In this document: positions 1-8,967 of the stretch, in pieces
Layout: every line of letters begins with the position of its first letter
How positions within the stretch are numbered: the stretch's first letter is position 1
The notes under the pieces: model-generated
The model's database searches: none
Told to the model about the DNA's origin: nothing
What the model saw: only the letters and a program-made list of their open reading frames with translations
Source of the DNA: an uncultured Clostridia bacterium
GTDB taxonomy: Bacteria > Bacillota > Clostridia > Christensenellales > Pumilibacteraceae
Length of the DNA stretch: 64,000 nucleotides
Assembly (NCBI GenBank): GCA_948440265.1
Contig: CAOJOK010000001.1
Coordinates: 372,001-436,000 of the forward strand
Direction of reading: 5' to 3'
Program-made: the position numbers and the translations under genes

Positions 1-886
1 CAATCATTTTCAGCATCTCGTTCTCACTCTCGGTTTCGGAATGTTTCTCCTTATGCTCGAGAATGGTTTTTTCTATATGCGCTCTGTATTCCGCCATCGT
101 ATTGCAGTTTTCGCTCACATCGCGGGCAAACTCGTCATTGAGTTCGGGCAACTGCTTTAAGCGAATTTCGTGCAGAGTAACGGTAAATACCGCGTCTTTG
201 CCTTTCAAATCCTCGGCGTGGTAATCTTCGGGGAACTTAACGTTTATGTCTTTGGTCTCGCCCTTATTCATACCGATAACCTGTTCTTCGAAACCGGGTA
301 TAAACGAGTGGCTGCCTATGACAAGTTCTTGCTTTTCAGCCGTGCCGCCTGCAAATTTGACGCCGTTCACGCTGCCGCTGTAATCGATAGTGACGGTATC
401 TCCGTCTTTTACCGCTCTGTCTTCTATCTCGACCATTCTGGAAGCGTGCTCGCGCGCGTGCTCGATTTCATAATCGACTTCCGATGCAGAAACAGACACT
501 TTTGCTTTCGGCACTTCCAACTCTTTATATGCTCCGAGCTTTATTTCGGGCTTAACGGTGACGACGGCATTGAAAGTGAACTTGTCTGCCGTTTCTTCTC
601 CGAGGTCGATTTTCGGGTCGTCCACGGGAAAAATCCAGCTTTCTTTATCAAGCACTTCGCCATAGCAGCGTTTAAACACCGATTCGAAAGCGTCTTCGAA
701 AAATACGCCTTTACCGTACATACTTTCGATAACGCCGCGAGGTGCGTGCCCCTTGCGGAAACCGGGGATATTATATTTGCCGCGCGTCCTGAAATAGGCG
801 TTTGTCATTTCTTCTTTCCATTCCGACGCAGCGACGGAAAAGTCGATTTTTACTGCGCCCTTTTGTTTTTCCACTTTGTAGTCCAT
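1..886 (-). CDS. tig: Trigger factor (ribosome-associated chaperone), 5' part
   Basis: Peptidyl-prolyl isomerase/chaperone that binds the ribosome exit tunnel. The 295 visible residues start MDYKVEKQKG and contain the ribosome-binding domain with the signature FRKGHAPR, then a PPIase (FKBP-like) domain with GDTVTIDYSG and the run VIGSHSFIPGFEEQVIGM, and the beginning of the C-terminal helical arm. The gene runs off the left edge of the window, so the C-terminus is missing. The ATG at 886 is preceded by GGAGG at good spacing. It is transcribed leftward from its own strong promoter (916-944), back to back with the rqcH promoter. Recognition is firm. Confidence 0.96.
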   Translation of the reverse strand, partial: MDYKVEKQKGAVKIDFSVAASEWKEEMTNAYFRTRGKYNIPGFRKGHAPRGVIESMYGKGVFFEDAFESVFKRCYGEVLDKESWIFPVDDPKIDLGEETADKFTFNAVVTVKPEIKLGAYKELEVPKAKVSVSASEVDYEIEHAREHASRMVEIEDRAVKDGDTVTIDYSGSVNGVKFAGGTAEKQELVIGSHSFIPGFEEQVIGMNKGETKDINVKFPEDYHAEDLKGKDAVFTVTLHEIRLKQLPELNDEFARDVSENCNTMAEYRAHIEKTILEHKEKHSETESENEMLKMI

Positions 887-915
887 AAAAGTCCTCCGAG
901 AGATTATACCGTTCT

Positions 916-944
916 ATATTACCATATAACGGAAACTTTGTCAA
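916..944 (-). promoter_or_regulatory. Sigma-A type promoter of tig
   Basis: On the minus strand TTGACA (939-944), 17 bp spacer, TAATAT (916-921); the predicted transcript begins about 25 bp before the tig ATG. Confidence 0.8.
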
Positions 945-949
945 TTTAT

Positions 950-978
950 TTGACGGACATTCTATTTTAGTTTATACT
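950..978 (+). promoter_or_regulatory. Sigma-A type promoter of rqcH
   Basis: TTGACG (950-955), 17 bp spacer, TATACT (973-978). It lies 5 bp from the divergent tig promoter, so the two -35 boxes face each other and could compete or share a regulator. Confidence 0.75.
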
Positions 979-1063
979 GAAACAGTAACCTAAAAACGCC
1001 GTAACAATAGCGAAAAAACGCGAATACACAATATCTGCGGCGATATAGCGAGGTAAAAAAATT

Positions 1064-2770
1064 ATGCCCTCCGACGCATTGCATTATTCATATATTGCCG
1101 AAGAACTCGACGGTTTGCTTAAAGACGGCAAAATAGAAAAAATCTCTATGCCGGAAAAAGACGAAATAGTTCTCGGCATTAGGGCGCGCGGCAATAACTT
1201 TTCTTTGCTTATCAGCGCCTGCCCTTCCGCGGCGCGCTGCCATATAACGCAATCCAAAAAAGAAAATCCTGCGGTCGCCCCGTCGTTTTTGATGCATCTC
1301 AGAAAACATATCGGCGGCGCAAAGATTTCGAAGATAAGCGCCGTACCGTTCGAGCGCGTATTGGAAATCGAGCTAATCACGAGGAACGAACTTGCCGACG
1401 AAGAGAAAAAAACTCTTATCGCGGAAATAATGGGCAAATATTCCAATATCATTCTCGTTTCTTTCGACGGCGTAATATCCGATTGCATTAAAAAGGTCGG
1501 CGCCGACACATCTTCCAAAAGACAGATTCTGCCTTCTTTACGCTATGAGTATCCGCCCAAGCAGGAAAAAATCAGTCCGCTTGAAACCGAACCCGTTTTG
1601 CAAGAGCTGAAAAATTTCGGCGGCGGTGACCTATCGTCGTTTTTGATTAAAAAAGTCAAAGGACTATCTCCCGTAAGCGCGCAGGAAGCCGTTTTCGAAG
1701 CGCTCGGCAAAGTCGATACTCCACCGTTAAGCGAATATGCGGCAACTGAAATCGTCGCGGCATTACAGTCGCTCTATGCCCGTGACACACTGCAACCGTG
1801 CATCAGAATGGCAGACAAAGCAAGCGTCGACTTCTATTTCCGCCCATACAAAATGTTTGACGGGCAATACGTGTTTTTCGACAGTTTGAGTCAAGCCATA
1901 GACGAATATTTCAAAGACCGCGACAAACAAAACAGATTCAACGAAAAATCGCATCACCTGTCTTCGCTTTTAAAGAATGCGATATCCCGAACAGAAAAAA
2001 AGCTGGACGGCTTTTTGGAAAAATCGGAAAGCTGTCAAAATCTCGAAACAGACAAATTGTACGGAGAACTCATACTTTCCAACATCTACAAAATCAAGCA
2101 AGGTATGGAAAGCATATCCGTGGAAAACTGGTATGACGATAATAAAATCATAGCCATACCGCTGGAAAAAGAAAAATCGCCGCAAGCCAACGCGCAAGCC
2201 TGTTTTAAAAAATACAGCAAAAAGAAAAACACGTTAAAGCAGATTGCTCCGCTGATAGAACAGGCAAAATCGCAACTCGATTATTACGACAGCGTTATGC
2301 TTGCATTTTCTCTATGTCGGGAAAATGCGGAAATCGACGATTTGACGGAAGAATTGGAAAAAGCGGGACTGGCGAAAAAACGCCAAAAGAAAGGGATAAA
2401 AGTCAAGCGGCAGCCGTCGCAACCGCTTTGCACCGAAATCAACGGCTTTACCGTCAAAATAGGAAAAAACAATTTGCAGAACGACCGTCTGACCCGAGCG
2501 GCCAAGTCCGAGGATATATGGCTGCATACAAAGTCCATTCACGGAAGTCACGTCATAATATCGTCCGACGGACAAAGCGTGCCGAATGACGTCATAAAAA
2601 GCGCGGCACAGCTTGCCGCACGGTATTCTAAAGCCGCGCAGTCCCAAAACGTGCCTGTCGATTATACGCTTGTAAAATACGTAAGCAAGCCTAGCGGCTC
2701 TCCGCCCGGCAAAGTAATATACACTCACCAAAGCACGGTATTTGTAAATCCCGCGCCTCCCCTTTCATAA
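1064..2770 (+). CDS. rqcH: NFACT-family ribosome quality control protein RqcH
   Basis: Homologue of RqcH/Rqc2 (older name fibronectin-binding protein A), which binds stalled 50S-peptidyl-tRNA complexes and recruits tRNA-Ala for alanine tailing of nascent chains. 568 residues, the normal length. NFACT-N domain at about 5-270 (LLISACPSAARCHIT, FLMHLRKHIGGAKI), helical/coiled middle about 280-440, and NFACT-R domain with EDIWLHTKSIHGSHVII near residue 485. At the position where B. subtilis RqcH has its catalytically needed Asp-Arg pair this protein appears to have Glu-Arg (VPFERVLEIE); I have not aligned it. The start ATG follows a modest AGG Shine-Dalgarno. Single-gene transcript between a good promoter and a good terminator. 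Confidence 0.93.
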   Translation: MPSDALHYSYIAEELDGLLKDGKIEKISMPEKDEIVLGIRARGNNFSLLISACPSAARCHITQSKKENPAVAPSFLMHLRKHIGGAKISKISAVPFERVLEIELITRNELADEEKKTLIAEIMGKYSNIILVSFDGVISDCIKKVGADTSSKRQILPSLRYEYPPKQEKISPLETEPVLQELKNFGGGDLSSFLIKKVKGLSPVSAQEAVFEALGKVDTPPLSEYAATEIVAALQSLYARDTLQPCIRMADKASVDFYFRPYKMFDGQYVFFDSLSQAIDEYFKDRDKQNRFNEKSHHLSSLLKNAISRTEKKLDGFLEKSESCQNLETDKLYGELILSNIYKIKQGMESISVENWYDDNKIIAIPLEKEKSPQANAQACFKKYSKKKNTLKQIAPLIEQAKSQLDYYDSVMLAFSLCRENAEIDDLTEELEKAGLAKKRQKKGIKVKRQPSQPLCTEINGFTVKIGKNNLQNDRLTRAAKSEDIWLHTKSIHGSHVIISSDGQSVPNDVIKSAAQLAARYSKAAQSQNVPVDYTLVKYVSKPSGSPPGKVIYTHQSTVFVNPAPPLS

Positions 2771-2803
2771 AAGAAATCGCATAATAACAATCTTTAAAAA
2801 GAA

Positions 2804-2840
2804 AAGCACGGAGCATCAATCACTCTGTGCTTGTTTCTTA
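2804..2840. terminator. Bidirectional intrinsic terminator (rqcH / pyr operon)
   Basis: AAGCACGGAG (2804-2813) pairs with CTCTGTGCTT (2823-2832), one G-U pair, followed by TTTCTT. On the minus strand the same hairpin is followed by TTTTCTTTTT, so it can also end the long leftward pyr operon. Confidence 0.75.
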
Positions 2841-2869
2841 ATTGATATTAAACCGCAAGGTTTTATTTG

Positions 2870-3187
2870 TTACGCCACAATCGACCAGATAAAACCGAAT
2901 ACGGAGAGCGCAAAAATCGCACTCATAACACAAACGTTTACTATGGCATTCTTATACTCGGGCGCACGATGGTTTATGCCGCTGACAAGCACCATTATAG
3001 CTCTCACGATTGCAAGAGCCGCCGCGACGACATATATACCGAAACCGATTGTAAGAACCAATTCCGTCGTGCAGAGACCGACGATTATCATAACCGCGCC
3101 TATGAGCATCAATATATCGCAAATCTGCCGCAGTCCGAAATCGGAAAAATACGCTACTATAAAATTCTGTTTTTTAGCTTTCGCCAT
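2870..3187 (-). CDS. Small multi-pass membrane protein, unknown function
   Basis: 105 residues with a basic N-terminus (MAKAKKQN) and roughly four hydrophobic segments (about 22-40, 45-68, 80-103), only a short polar stretch NHRAPEYKN between. No family recognised. It lies last in the long leftward operon, 24 bp after a second small membrane protein, and just before the terminator at 2804-2840. ATG preceded by AGGAAG. The gene pair may form one membrane unit, but no sequence feature names a function. A real gene by its position, Shine-Dalgarno and hydrophobic pattern. Confidence 0.7.
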   Translation of the reverse strand: MAKAKKQNFIVAYFSDFGLRQICDILMLIGAVMIIVGLCTTELVLTIGFGIYVVAAALAIVRAIMVLVSGINHRAPEYKNAIVNVCVMSAIFALSVFGFIWSIVA

Positions 3188-3211
3188 TATCTTTACTTCC
3201 TTTGTATGATT

Positions 3212-3526
3212 TTACCATATCGACGGCATTGCAAAACCGAGTATTTGGAATACAATTACTATAATAACCGCTACCACCCATATTATAAACCAAGTGCGAT
3301 TACGCATACGCGCGTCGTAATAGGAATACCAGCAAAGCACGATTAAGCCGATTGTCATAGCTATACCTTTAATATAACCGGCAATTGCCGCAAACGCCGA
3401 CCACCATCCGAGTACCGCGCCTATCGTAATCGCAAGAGCGATTAAAAGCACGACCACATAGGAAAGCGTACGCAAAAATCCGGGTATAGAATAAGTATAT
3501 GTTCTTCTTGTTCTTTTAGTTGCCAT
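3212..3526 (-). CDS. Small multi-pass membrane protein, unknown function
   Basis: 104 residues: a basic N-terminus (MATKRTRRTYTYS) and three or four membrane segments (about 18-44, 50-68, 78-98). GGAGG sits 6 bp before the ATG. It follows pyrE by 33 bp with no terminator between, so it probably shares the pyr transcript. No family recognised; its layout resembles the neighbour at 2870-3187 although the sequences are not obviously alike. Confidence 0.7.
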   Translation of the reverse strand: MATKRTRRTYTYSIPGFLRTLSYVVVLLIALAITIGAVLGWWSAFAAIAGYIKGIAMTIGLIVLCWYSYYDARMRNRTWFIIWVVAVIIVIVFQILGFAMPSIW

Positions 3527-3559
3527 ACAGCACCTCCGAAAAAATCGTTATCTTTTTTA

Positions 3560-4141
3560 TTATTTTAAGCCTCTGCTGCCCGGTTTATACGGGGCATTGC
3601 CGTCTTTACACAACGGACAGTCCGAAGCCTCATAGCTTTTCACTTCCATAGTCAGCAGCGCACGATACGGAACGCCGAATTCCACTTTACCGTTGCTTCT
3701 GTCCACAATGCTTGCGACAGCCGCGACATCGCACCCTGCTTCCCTGCAAAGCTCCACGACTTCCTTAACCGAGCCGCCCGTCGTTACAACATCCTCAACG
3801 ACGATGACTCTTTGACCTTTATCCAGTTTGAAGCCGCGGCGCAACGTCATTTTTCCGTCTGCTCTTTCCGCAAACAGATTCTTAACGCCGAGTTTGCGCG
3901 CCACTTCATAGCCCATTATAATTCCGCCTACCGCAGGAGATACCACCACATCGGGCTTGAACTCCTTAAGGCGTTCCGCAAGCTCGCCGCACAGCATTTC
4001 GCTCTCTTTCGGGTCTGCAAACAACTTTGCACACTGCATATAAGTATCGCTGTGTCTGCCGCTGGTCAAAAGAAAATGACCGTGCAATATGCCTTCCGTT
4101 CTTTTGAACGTTTCCAATATCTGTGCATCCGTCAAAGCCAT
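3560..4141 (-). CDS. pyrE: Orotate phosphoribosyltransferase
   Basis: Joins orotate and PRPP to give OMP in pyrimidine synthesis; cytosolic. 193 residues, usual length. Type I phosphoribosyltransferase fold with the PRPP loop VIVVEDVVTTGGSVKEVVE (about residues 110-130), the substrate loop region NLFAERADGKMTLRRGF, and GHFLLTSGRHSDTYMQ near the N-terminus, which is typical for PyrE. ATG with GGAGG 8 bp upstream. It is the last pyr gene of the operon, 22 bp after pyrD. Confidence 0.96.
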   Translation of the reverse strand: MALTDAQILETFKRTEGILHGHFLLTSGRHSDTYMQCAKLFADPKESEMLCGELAERLKEFKPDVVVSPAVGGIIMGYEVARKLGVKNLFAERADGKMTLRRGFKLDKGQRVIVVEDVVTTGGSVKEVVELCREAGCDVAAVASIVDRSNGKVEFGVPYRALLTMEVKSYEASDCPLCKDGNAPYKPGSRGLK

Positions 4142-4163
4142 ATGACCGTCCTCCGCAAGTTTT

Positions 4164-5072
4164 TCACGATAAAATCAGCGAACCGATAATATCATTCACG
4201 TTGCTTATTTTACAACATTCCATCTCTTTTGTCAACTCATTGACAATATTAAAAGCCGCCATAGGGTCGAAAATATTGGCAGACCCGACTTGAACCGCGG
4301 TGGCGCCTGCAATCATAAATTCAATGACGTCTGCGGCGGACATTATTCCGCCCAATCCGATAATGGGAATCTGCACGCGGCGGTATACTTCGTTTACCAT
4401 TCTCAAAGCAATGGGCTTCACGCACGGACCGCTCAATCCGCCCGTAACATTGGCAAGTATCGGCTTTCTCGTAAAGCGATTTATCGCCATACCCGTCACC
4501 GTGTTTATCAAAGACACAGCGTCTGCGCCGCCGTCCTGTGCCGCCAAAGCATTTGTCGCAATGTCTGCAACATTCGGCGACAGCTTGACAATCAAAGGTT
4601 TTTTGCACACCTTCTTTACTTTCGCCGTAATATTTTTCACGCTGTCGGGATAAATTCCGAAAGCCATTCCGCCCGCTTTCACGTTGGGACAGCTTATATT
4701 CATCTCTATCATTTGCGCCTTCGTTTCGCTCGCTTTTTCCGCCACATAGATATAATCGTCTTCGCAAGAGCCTGCGATATTTACTATCGTCACAATGTCT
4801 TTCTTTTCCAAAAAAGGCATATCTTCCTTGACGAAAACATCGACGCCGGGATTTTGCAATCCCACGCTGTTGAGCATACCCGACGGCGTTTCGGCTATTC
4901 TCGGTGCGGCATTGCCCTTTCTGGGTTCTCTCGTCACACCTTTCGTACATATTCCGCCCAATGCCGAAATATCGTAAAACTTATCGTATTCCTGCCCGAA
5001 TCCGAAAGTACCGCTTGCCGTTATTATCGGATTTTTAAACTGTACTCCTGCTATTTTGACTGCGGTATTCAT
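4164..5072 (-). CDS. pyrD: Dihydroorotate dehydrogenase B, catalytic subunit
   Basis: FMN subunit that oxidises dihydroorotate; as class 1B it works with PyrK, which passes electrons to NAD. 302 residues. It has the class 1 catalytic cysteine in MNISCPNVKAGG, the substrate and FMN contacts ASGTFGFGQEY and LINTVTGM, and the phosphate-binding GLGGIMSAADVIEF. The start is the ATG at 5072: it overlaps the pyrK stop as ATGA and has GGAGG about 10 bp upstream. A longer reading frame exists but would lie inside pyrK. Tight coupling with pyrK fits the PyrD2K2 complex. Confidence 0.96.
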   Translation of the reverse strand: MNTAVKIAGVQFKNPIITASGTFGFGQEYDKFYDISALGGICTKGVTREPRKGNAAPRIAETPSGMLNSVGLQNPGVDVFVKEDMPFLEKKDIVTIVNIAGSCEDDYIYVAEKASETKAQMIEMNISCPNVKAGGMAFGIYPDSVKNITAKVKKVCKKPLIVKLSPNVADIATNALAAQDGGADAVSLINTVTGMAINRFTRKPILANVTGGLSGPCVKPIALRMVNEVYRRVQIPIIGLGGIMSAADVIEFMIAGATAVQVGSANIFDPMAAFNIVNELTKEMECCKISNVNDIIGSLILS

Positions 5073-5836
5073 AAAACCAAATCCTCCAACTTGAATATCG
5101 GACCGTCTGCGCACGCACGTTTCATAGCGACGCTTCCGTCCGCCTGTTTAACCGCACAGGCGCAGACAAGGCAGGCGCCGACGCCGCAGCCCATTCTCTC
5201 CTCCGTAGAAGCATAAGCCGAAATACCGTATGCAAGCGCAAGCCGAGCCGCCGCTTTAAGCATAGGGCGCGGTCCGCAAACAAGAATGACGTCGGGCTGA
5301 ATCTCCCGCAATCTTTTTTCCAGAGCCTGCGTCGGAAATCCTTTTTCCCCGTAACTGCCGTTATCGGTGGTCACGACGGTAAGTTTGCACTTTTTCGACA
5401 TCTCGCTTTCAAATGCAACCTTAGATTTGTCTGCAAAGCCGAGAAAGGAAAAATATTCTCTGTCGGGATATGTAATCGGAACATATGCAAGCGGAGCACA
5501 TCCGACGCCGCCGCCCAAAAGCACGACTTTTTTATGCTTGTCTTGCAGCGTCCAGCCGTTGCCGAGCGGCAGAGTCACTTTAAACTCATCGCCCTTTTTC
5601 AGCTTAACCATTTTTTCCGTTCCCTTGCCGACCACGGCATAGGCAACCGTTATCGAATCGGAATCGAATTTATACAGGCAGAACGGACGCCGCAGAAGCA
5701 GCCCCGGAATCTGCAACTGTAAAAACTGACCGCACTTCATCTGCTCGAACTTGCCGACTTTCGGCGCAAATGTCAGTTCGTATAAATCTTCGGCAACTTT
5801 CTTGTTTTCCGTCACGCGAACGAGATAGTCTTTCAT
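5069..5836 (-). CDS. pyrK: Dihydroorotate dehydrogenase B, electron transfer subunit
   Basis: FAD and [2Fe-2S] subunit that links PyrD to NAD. 255 residues. Ferredoxin-reductase-like FAD domain with the LLRRPFCLYKF motif (about 66-76), NAD-binding GGGVGCAPLAYV, and a C-terminal [2Fe-2S] site with cysteines in RMGCGVGACLVCACAV plus a later CADGP. GGAGG lies 5 bp before the ATG. Overlaps pyrD by 4 bp and follows pyrF by 16 bp. Confidence 0.95.
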   Translation of the reverse strand: MKDYLVRVTENKKVAEDLYELTFAPKVGKFEQMKCGQFLQLQIPGLLLRRPFCLYKFDSDSITVAYAVVGKGTEKMVKLKKGDEFKVTLPLGNGWTLQDKHKKVVLLGGGVGCAPLAYVPITYPDREYFSFLGFADKSKVAFESEMSKKCKLTVVTTDNGSYGEKGFPTQALEKRLREIQPDVILVCGPRPMLKAAARLALAYGISAYASTEERMGCGVGACLVCACAVKQADGSVAMKRACADGPIFKLEDLVL

Positions 5837-5852
5837 TTCTTCCTCCGCATTG

Positions 5853-6761
5853 TTATCTGTTTTTCAAAGCCTTATTTATATCTTCACGCATATCTTCCGC
5901 CGCCGCCGCCGCCGCTTTGCCGACGCTCATACCGCGATATTTATCGCTTTTGTATGCGCATATAATGCCGCGCGAGCTGTTTACAATCGCTCCCAGACCT
6001 TTTCCGTCGAAACATACGGTCAAGTCTTTGGCAGTGCCGCCCTGCGCACCGTATCCCGGAACAAGAAAGAAAGTATGCGGCATAAGCTTGCGCAAGCGCT
6101 CGGCTTGCTTCGGATGCGTCGCGCCCACTACCGCGCCGACATCGGTATAGCCGTATTTTCCTTTAAGCGGCTCTCCCCAATTTTCCACAAGAGCGGCAAC
6201 GCTTTCGTAAAGAGTTTCTCCGTTTTCGAAAACTCTGTCTTGAAGCTGACCCGACGACGGATTGGACGTTTTCACAAGCGCGAATATTCCCCTGTCGTTT
6301 TCCTTACACGCATTGACAAACGGCTTTATTCCGTCTTCGCCCAAATATGCATTCACCGTTATAAAATCGCTTTCGAACGCGGTAAAGCGTTTTTTGCCTA
6401 TATTCACGCTCCCGAGATAGGCATTGGCATAACAGGCGGCTGTCGAACCTATATCGTTTCTCTTGACATCGGATATGACAATCAGTCCCTTTTCTTTCGC
6501 CATTTTCAGAGTTTTTTCAAATGCGGTCATTCCTGCCACGCCGTACATTTCATAGTATGCCACTTGGACTTTCACCGCAGGTACGATTTTATACAGCGAT
6601 TCGATAAGCTCCGCATTGAAGTCGGTTATTGCCGCCGCCGCATCGGCAAGCGACGAACACTTTTCTTTTACTTCTTCGGGCAAATACTCGAAACTCGTAT
6701 CTATGCCTGCAACGGACGGATTTTCCGTCACCTTGATTTTTTCTATAAGCCTGTCTATCAT
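5853..6761 (-). CDS. pyrF: Orotidine 5'-phosphate decarboxylase
   Basis: Decarboxylates OMP to UMP, the last step of the pathway. 302 residues, of the longer type-2 family rather than the ~230-residue B. subtilis type. The catalytic motif reads ISDVKRNDIGSTA (about residue 125), preceded by VAGIDTSFEYLP at the N-terminus; the C-terminal part has the phosphate-binding region VPGYGAQGGTAKDL and VNSSRGII. Start ATG overlaps the pyrC stop as ATGA. Confidence 0.94.
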   Translation of the reverse strand: MIDRLIEKIKVTENPSVAGIDTSFEYLPEEVKEKCSSLADAAAAITDFNAELIESLYKIVPAVKVQVAYYEMYGVAGMTAFEKTLKMAKEKGLIVISDVKRNDIGSTAACYANAYLGSVNIGKKRFTAFESDFITVNAYLGEDGIKPFVNACKENDRGIFALVKTSNPSSGQLQDRVFENGETLYESVAALVENWGEPLKGKYGYTDVGAVVGATHPKQAERLRKLMPHTFFLVPGYGAQGGTAKDLTVCFDGKGLGAIVNSSRGIICAYKSDKYRGMSVGKAAAAAAEDMREDINKALKNR

Positions 6762-8029
6762 TGTCTTATCTCCTTTTCTTTACCGTCGACAAAAACGTTC
6801 TTAATCTTTCCTTTCAATTTCCAGCCGTTGAAAACGCTGTTTTTGCCTTTGGACACAAAGCGCGAACTGTCCACGACAAACTCCGCGTCAAGGTCTACCA
6901 CGGTTATATCGGCAACTCCGCCTTCCGTGATAACGCCGCCTTCTATACCGAGAATGTCTGCAGGATTCAAACTCATAAGGCGAACCAAATCGTCCAACTC
7001 GATATGTCCCGCGTCCACAAGATATGTGTATGCAACCGAGAATGCCGTTTCGAATCCCGAAGTGCCGTTGGGGGCCAAATCGAATTCTCTGTTTTTTTCA
7101 TCGACGTGGTGCGGCGCGTGGTCTGTTGCGATGACGTCAATCGTGCCGTCCTTTATACCGTTTATTATGGCGTCGACGTCGGATTGAAGTCTGAGCGGCG
7201 GATTTATTTTTGCGTTTGTGTTAAAACTCAAAATTTCGTCGTCAGTTGCAGAGAAATAATGCGGACAGGTTTCGCAGGTCACTTTCACCCCTCTTTTCTT
7301 CGCCGCCGCCACAAGCGCCACGCTTCCAGCGGTGCTGACGTGAGCTATGTGCACTCTCGCGCCCAATGCTTCCGCAATCAGAATTTCGCGCGCAACCATA
7401 ACTTCTTCCGCCGCACGCGTACTTCCGCGCAAGCCGACTACGGTCGCATTAAAGCCTTCATTTACAACACCGCCTGCTACAAGCGACAAGTCTTCGCAAT
7501 GGCTTATTATAAGTCCGTCAATGCCGGAGGCGTATTCCAAAGCCAACCTCATAACGTTGGAATCGGAAACGGGTCTGCCGTCGTCGGAAAAAGCAATTGC
7601 ACCTGCGGCTTTGAGTTTTCCCATTTCGGTCAACTCCTCGCCCTGCTGTCCTTTCGTCACCGCCGCAATCGGATAGACCTTGCAATTATCTATTTCCGCA
7701 GCCCTGTCAACGATGTACTTTACCACCGCCGTATTGTCGACTACGGGATTGGTATTGGGCATACAGGCAATAGAAGTGAATCCGCCTTGAAGCGCGGCTT
7801 TGGTTCCGCTTTCGATATCTTCCTTATATTCGAACCCGGGCTCGCGCAAATGACAGTGCATATCCACGAAACCGGGCAGCACCACAAGCCCGTCTGCGTC
7901 CACTTCTCGGTCTGCGTTCGCGGACAGATTCTCGCCTATACGGGAAACGGTGCTTCCTTCTATATATACATCGAGCTTTTTCAATCTGCCGCCACGCAGT
8001 AAAAATCCGTTTTTGATTAAAGTGTTCAT
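6758..8029 (-). CDS. pyrC: Dihydroorotase
   Basis: Zinc amidohydrolase closing carbamoyl aspartate to dihydroorotate. 423 residues, class I length. Metal-binding DMHCHLREPGFEYKEDI at about 58-74, catalytic and metal residues in HISHCEDL-like and VHIAHVST stretches, and IATDHAPH near residue 303. Overlaps pyrB (upstream) and pyrF (downstream) by 4 bp each, ATGA type. Confidence 0.95.
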   Translation of the reverse strand: MNTLIKNGFLLRGGRLKKLDVYIEGSTVSRIGENLSANADREVDADGLVVLPGFVDMHCHLREPGFEYKEDIESGTKAALQGGFTSIACMPNTNPVVDNTAVVKYIVDRAAEIDNCKVYPIAAVTKGQQGEELTEMGKLKAAGAIAFSDDGRPVSDSNVMRLALEYASGIDGLIISHCEDLSLVAGGVVNEGFNATVVGLRGSTRAAEEVMVAREILIAEALGARVHIAHVSTAGSVALVAAAKKRGVKVTCETCPHYFSATDDEILSFNTNAKINPPLRLQSDVDAIINGIKDGTIDVIATDHAPHHVDEKNREFDLAPNGTSGFETAFSVAYTYLVDAGHIELDDLVRLMSLNPADILGIEGGVITEGGVADITVVDLDAEFVVDSSRFVSKGKNSVFNGWKLKGKIKNVFVDGKEKEIRQ

Positions 8030-8949
8030 TTTTTATCTCCCGTCAATAAATACATAATCGCCATTCTGACCGCCACTCCGTTTGTAACCTGTTTGAGTAT
8101 TCTGCTCGAATCTCCGTCGGCGGCGGCAGAGCTGACTTCCACATCGCGATTGAGCGGTCCCGGGTGCATCAATATAGCTCCCGAATCTGCTTTCGACATA
8201 CGTTCTTCGGTTATTCCGTAAAACTTCATATACTCGGAAACGCTCGGCAGCAGCTTGGACTTTTGTCTTTCCAGCTGAACGCGCAGTCCCATAACCACAT
8301 TGGCTCCGACAACCGCTTCGTCTATATCGTCGCATACCTGAACGCCCGTTTTTTCTATATCCATCGGAAGCAATGTGCGCGGCGAAACCACAGTCACGTG
8401 AGCGCCGAGCTTGGACAGTCCCCAGATATTGCTGCGCGCCACTCTCGAGTGTTTTACGTCTCCCGCTATGACCACTTTCAGACCGCGCAAATCATCGCCG
8501 AACTCCTCTCGCATAGTAAACATATCCAAAAGCGCCTGTGTGGGATGCTCGTTCATTCCGTCGCCGGCATTGATTACGCTTGCCTTGACGTTTCTCGCCA
8601 AAAGAAAGGGTGCGCCCGACATATTGTGCCGTAAAATTATTATATCCGTCAAAAGCGCGTCGAGATTCAGTCCCGTATCGATTAGCGTTTCGCCCTTTTG
8701 AACGGACGACACCGACGCGGATATCGACGTGCAGTTTGCGCTCATAATTTTTGCGGCTGTCTCGAACGATACGCGCGTGCGCGTGCTGTTTTCATAAAAC
8801 AGCGTCACAACGTTTTTGCCGACAAGATGCTGCGTCTTTTTGACGTCGTTTTTGAGAATCTCTTTCATTTCGACGGCAGTTCCGAGAATTTGCAATATTT
8901 CGTCCTTACTGACGTCGCGCAATCCCAATAAATCTTTTCTTTTAAGCAC
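8026..8949 (-). CDS. pyrB: Aspartate carbamoyltransferase, catalytic chain
   Basis: Condenses carbamoyl phosphate and aspartate. 307 residues, normal length. Carbamoyl-phosphate loop FYENSTRTRVSFE (about 51-63), then NAGDGMNEHPTQALLD and HPGPLNRDVE, all diagnostic of ATCase. Start is a GTG with GGAGG 8 bp upstream. No regulatory chain PyrI is seen, as expected for a Firmicute. Lies 18 bp after pyrR. Confidence 0.96.
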   Translation of the reverse strand: MLKRKDLLGLRDVSKDEILQILGTAVEMKEILKNDVKKTQHLVGKNVVTLFYENSTRTRVSFETAAKIMSANCTSISASVSSVQKGETLIDTGLNLDALLTDIIILRHNMSGAPFLLARNVKASVINAGDGMNEHPTQALLDMFTMREEFGDDLRGLKVVIAGDVKHSRVARSNIWGLSKLGAHVTVVSPRTLLPMDIEKTGVQVCDDIDEAVVGANVVMGLRVQLERQKSKLLPSVSEYMKFYGITEERMSKADSGAILMHPGPLNRDVEVSSAAADGDSSRILKQVTNGVAVRMAIMYLLTGDKK

Positions 8950-8967
8950 TTTTATAACCTCCGAATA

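Noticed and set aside
170..970. 266-codon plus-strand frame over tig
   Set aside because: Lies antisense to an obvious trigger factor gene and spans both divergent promoters.
5073..5114. Upstream start for pyrD
   Set aside because: It would lie inside pyrK; the ATG at 5072 has a Shine-Dalgarno and the usual ATGA junction.
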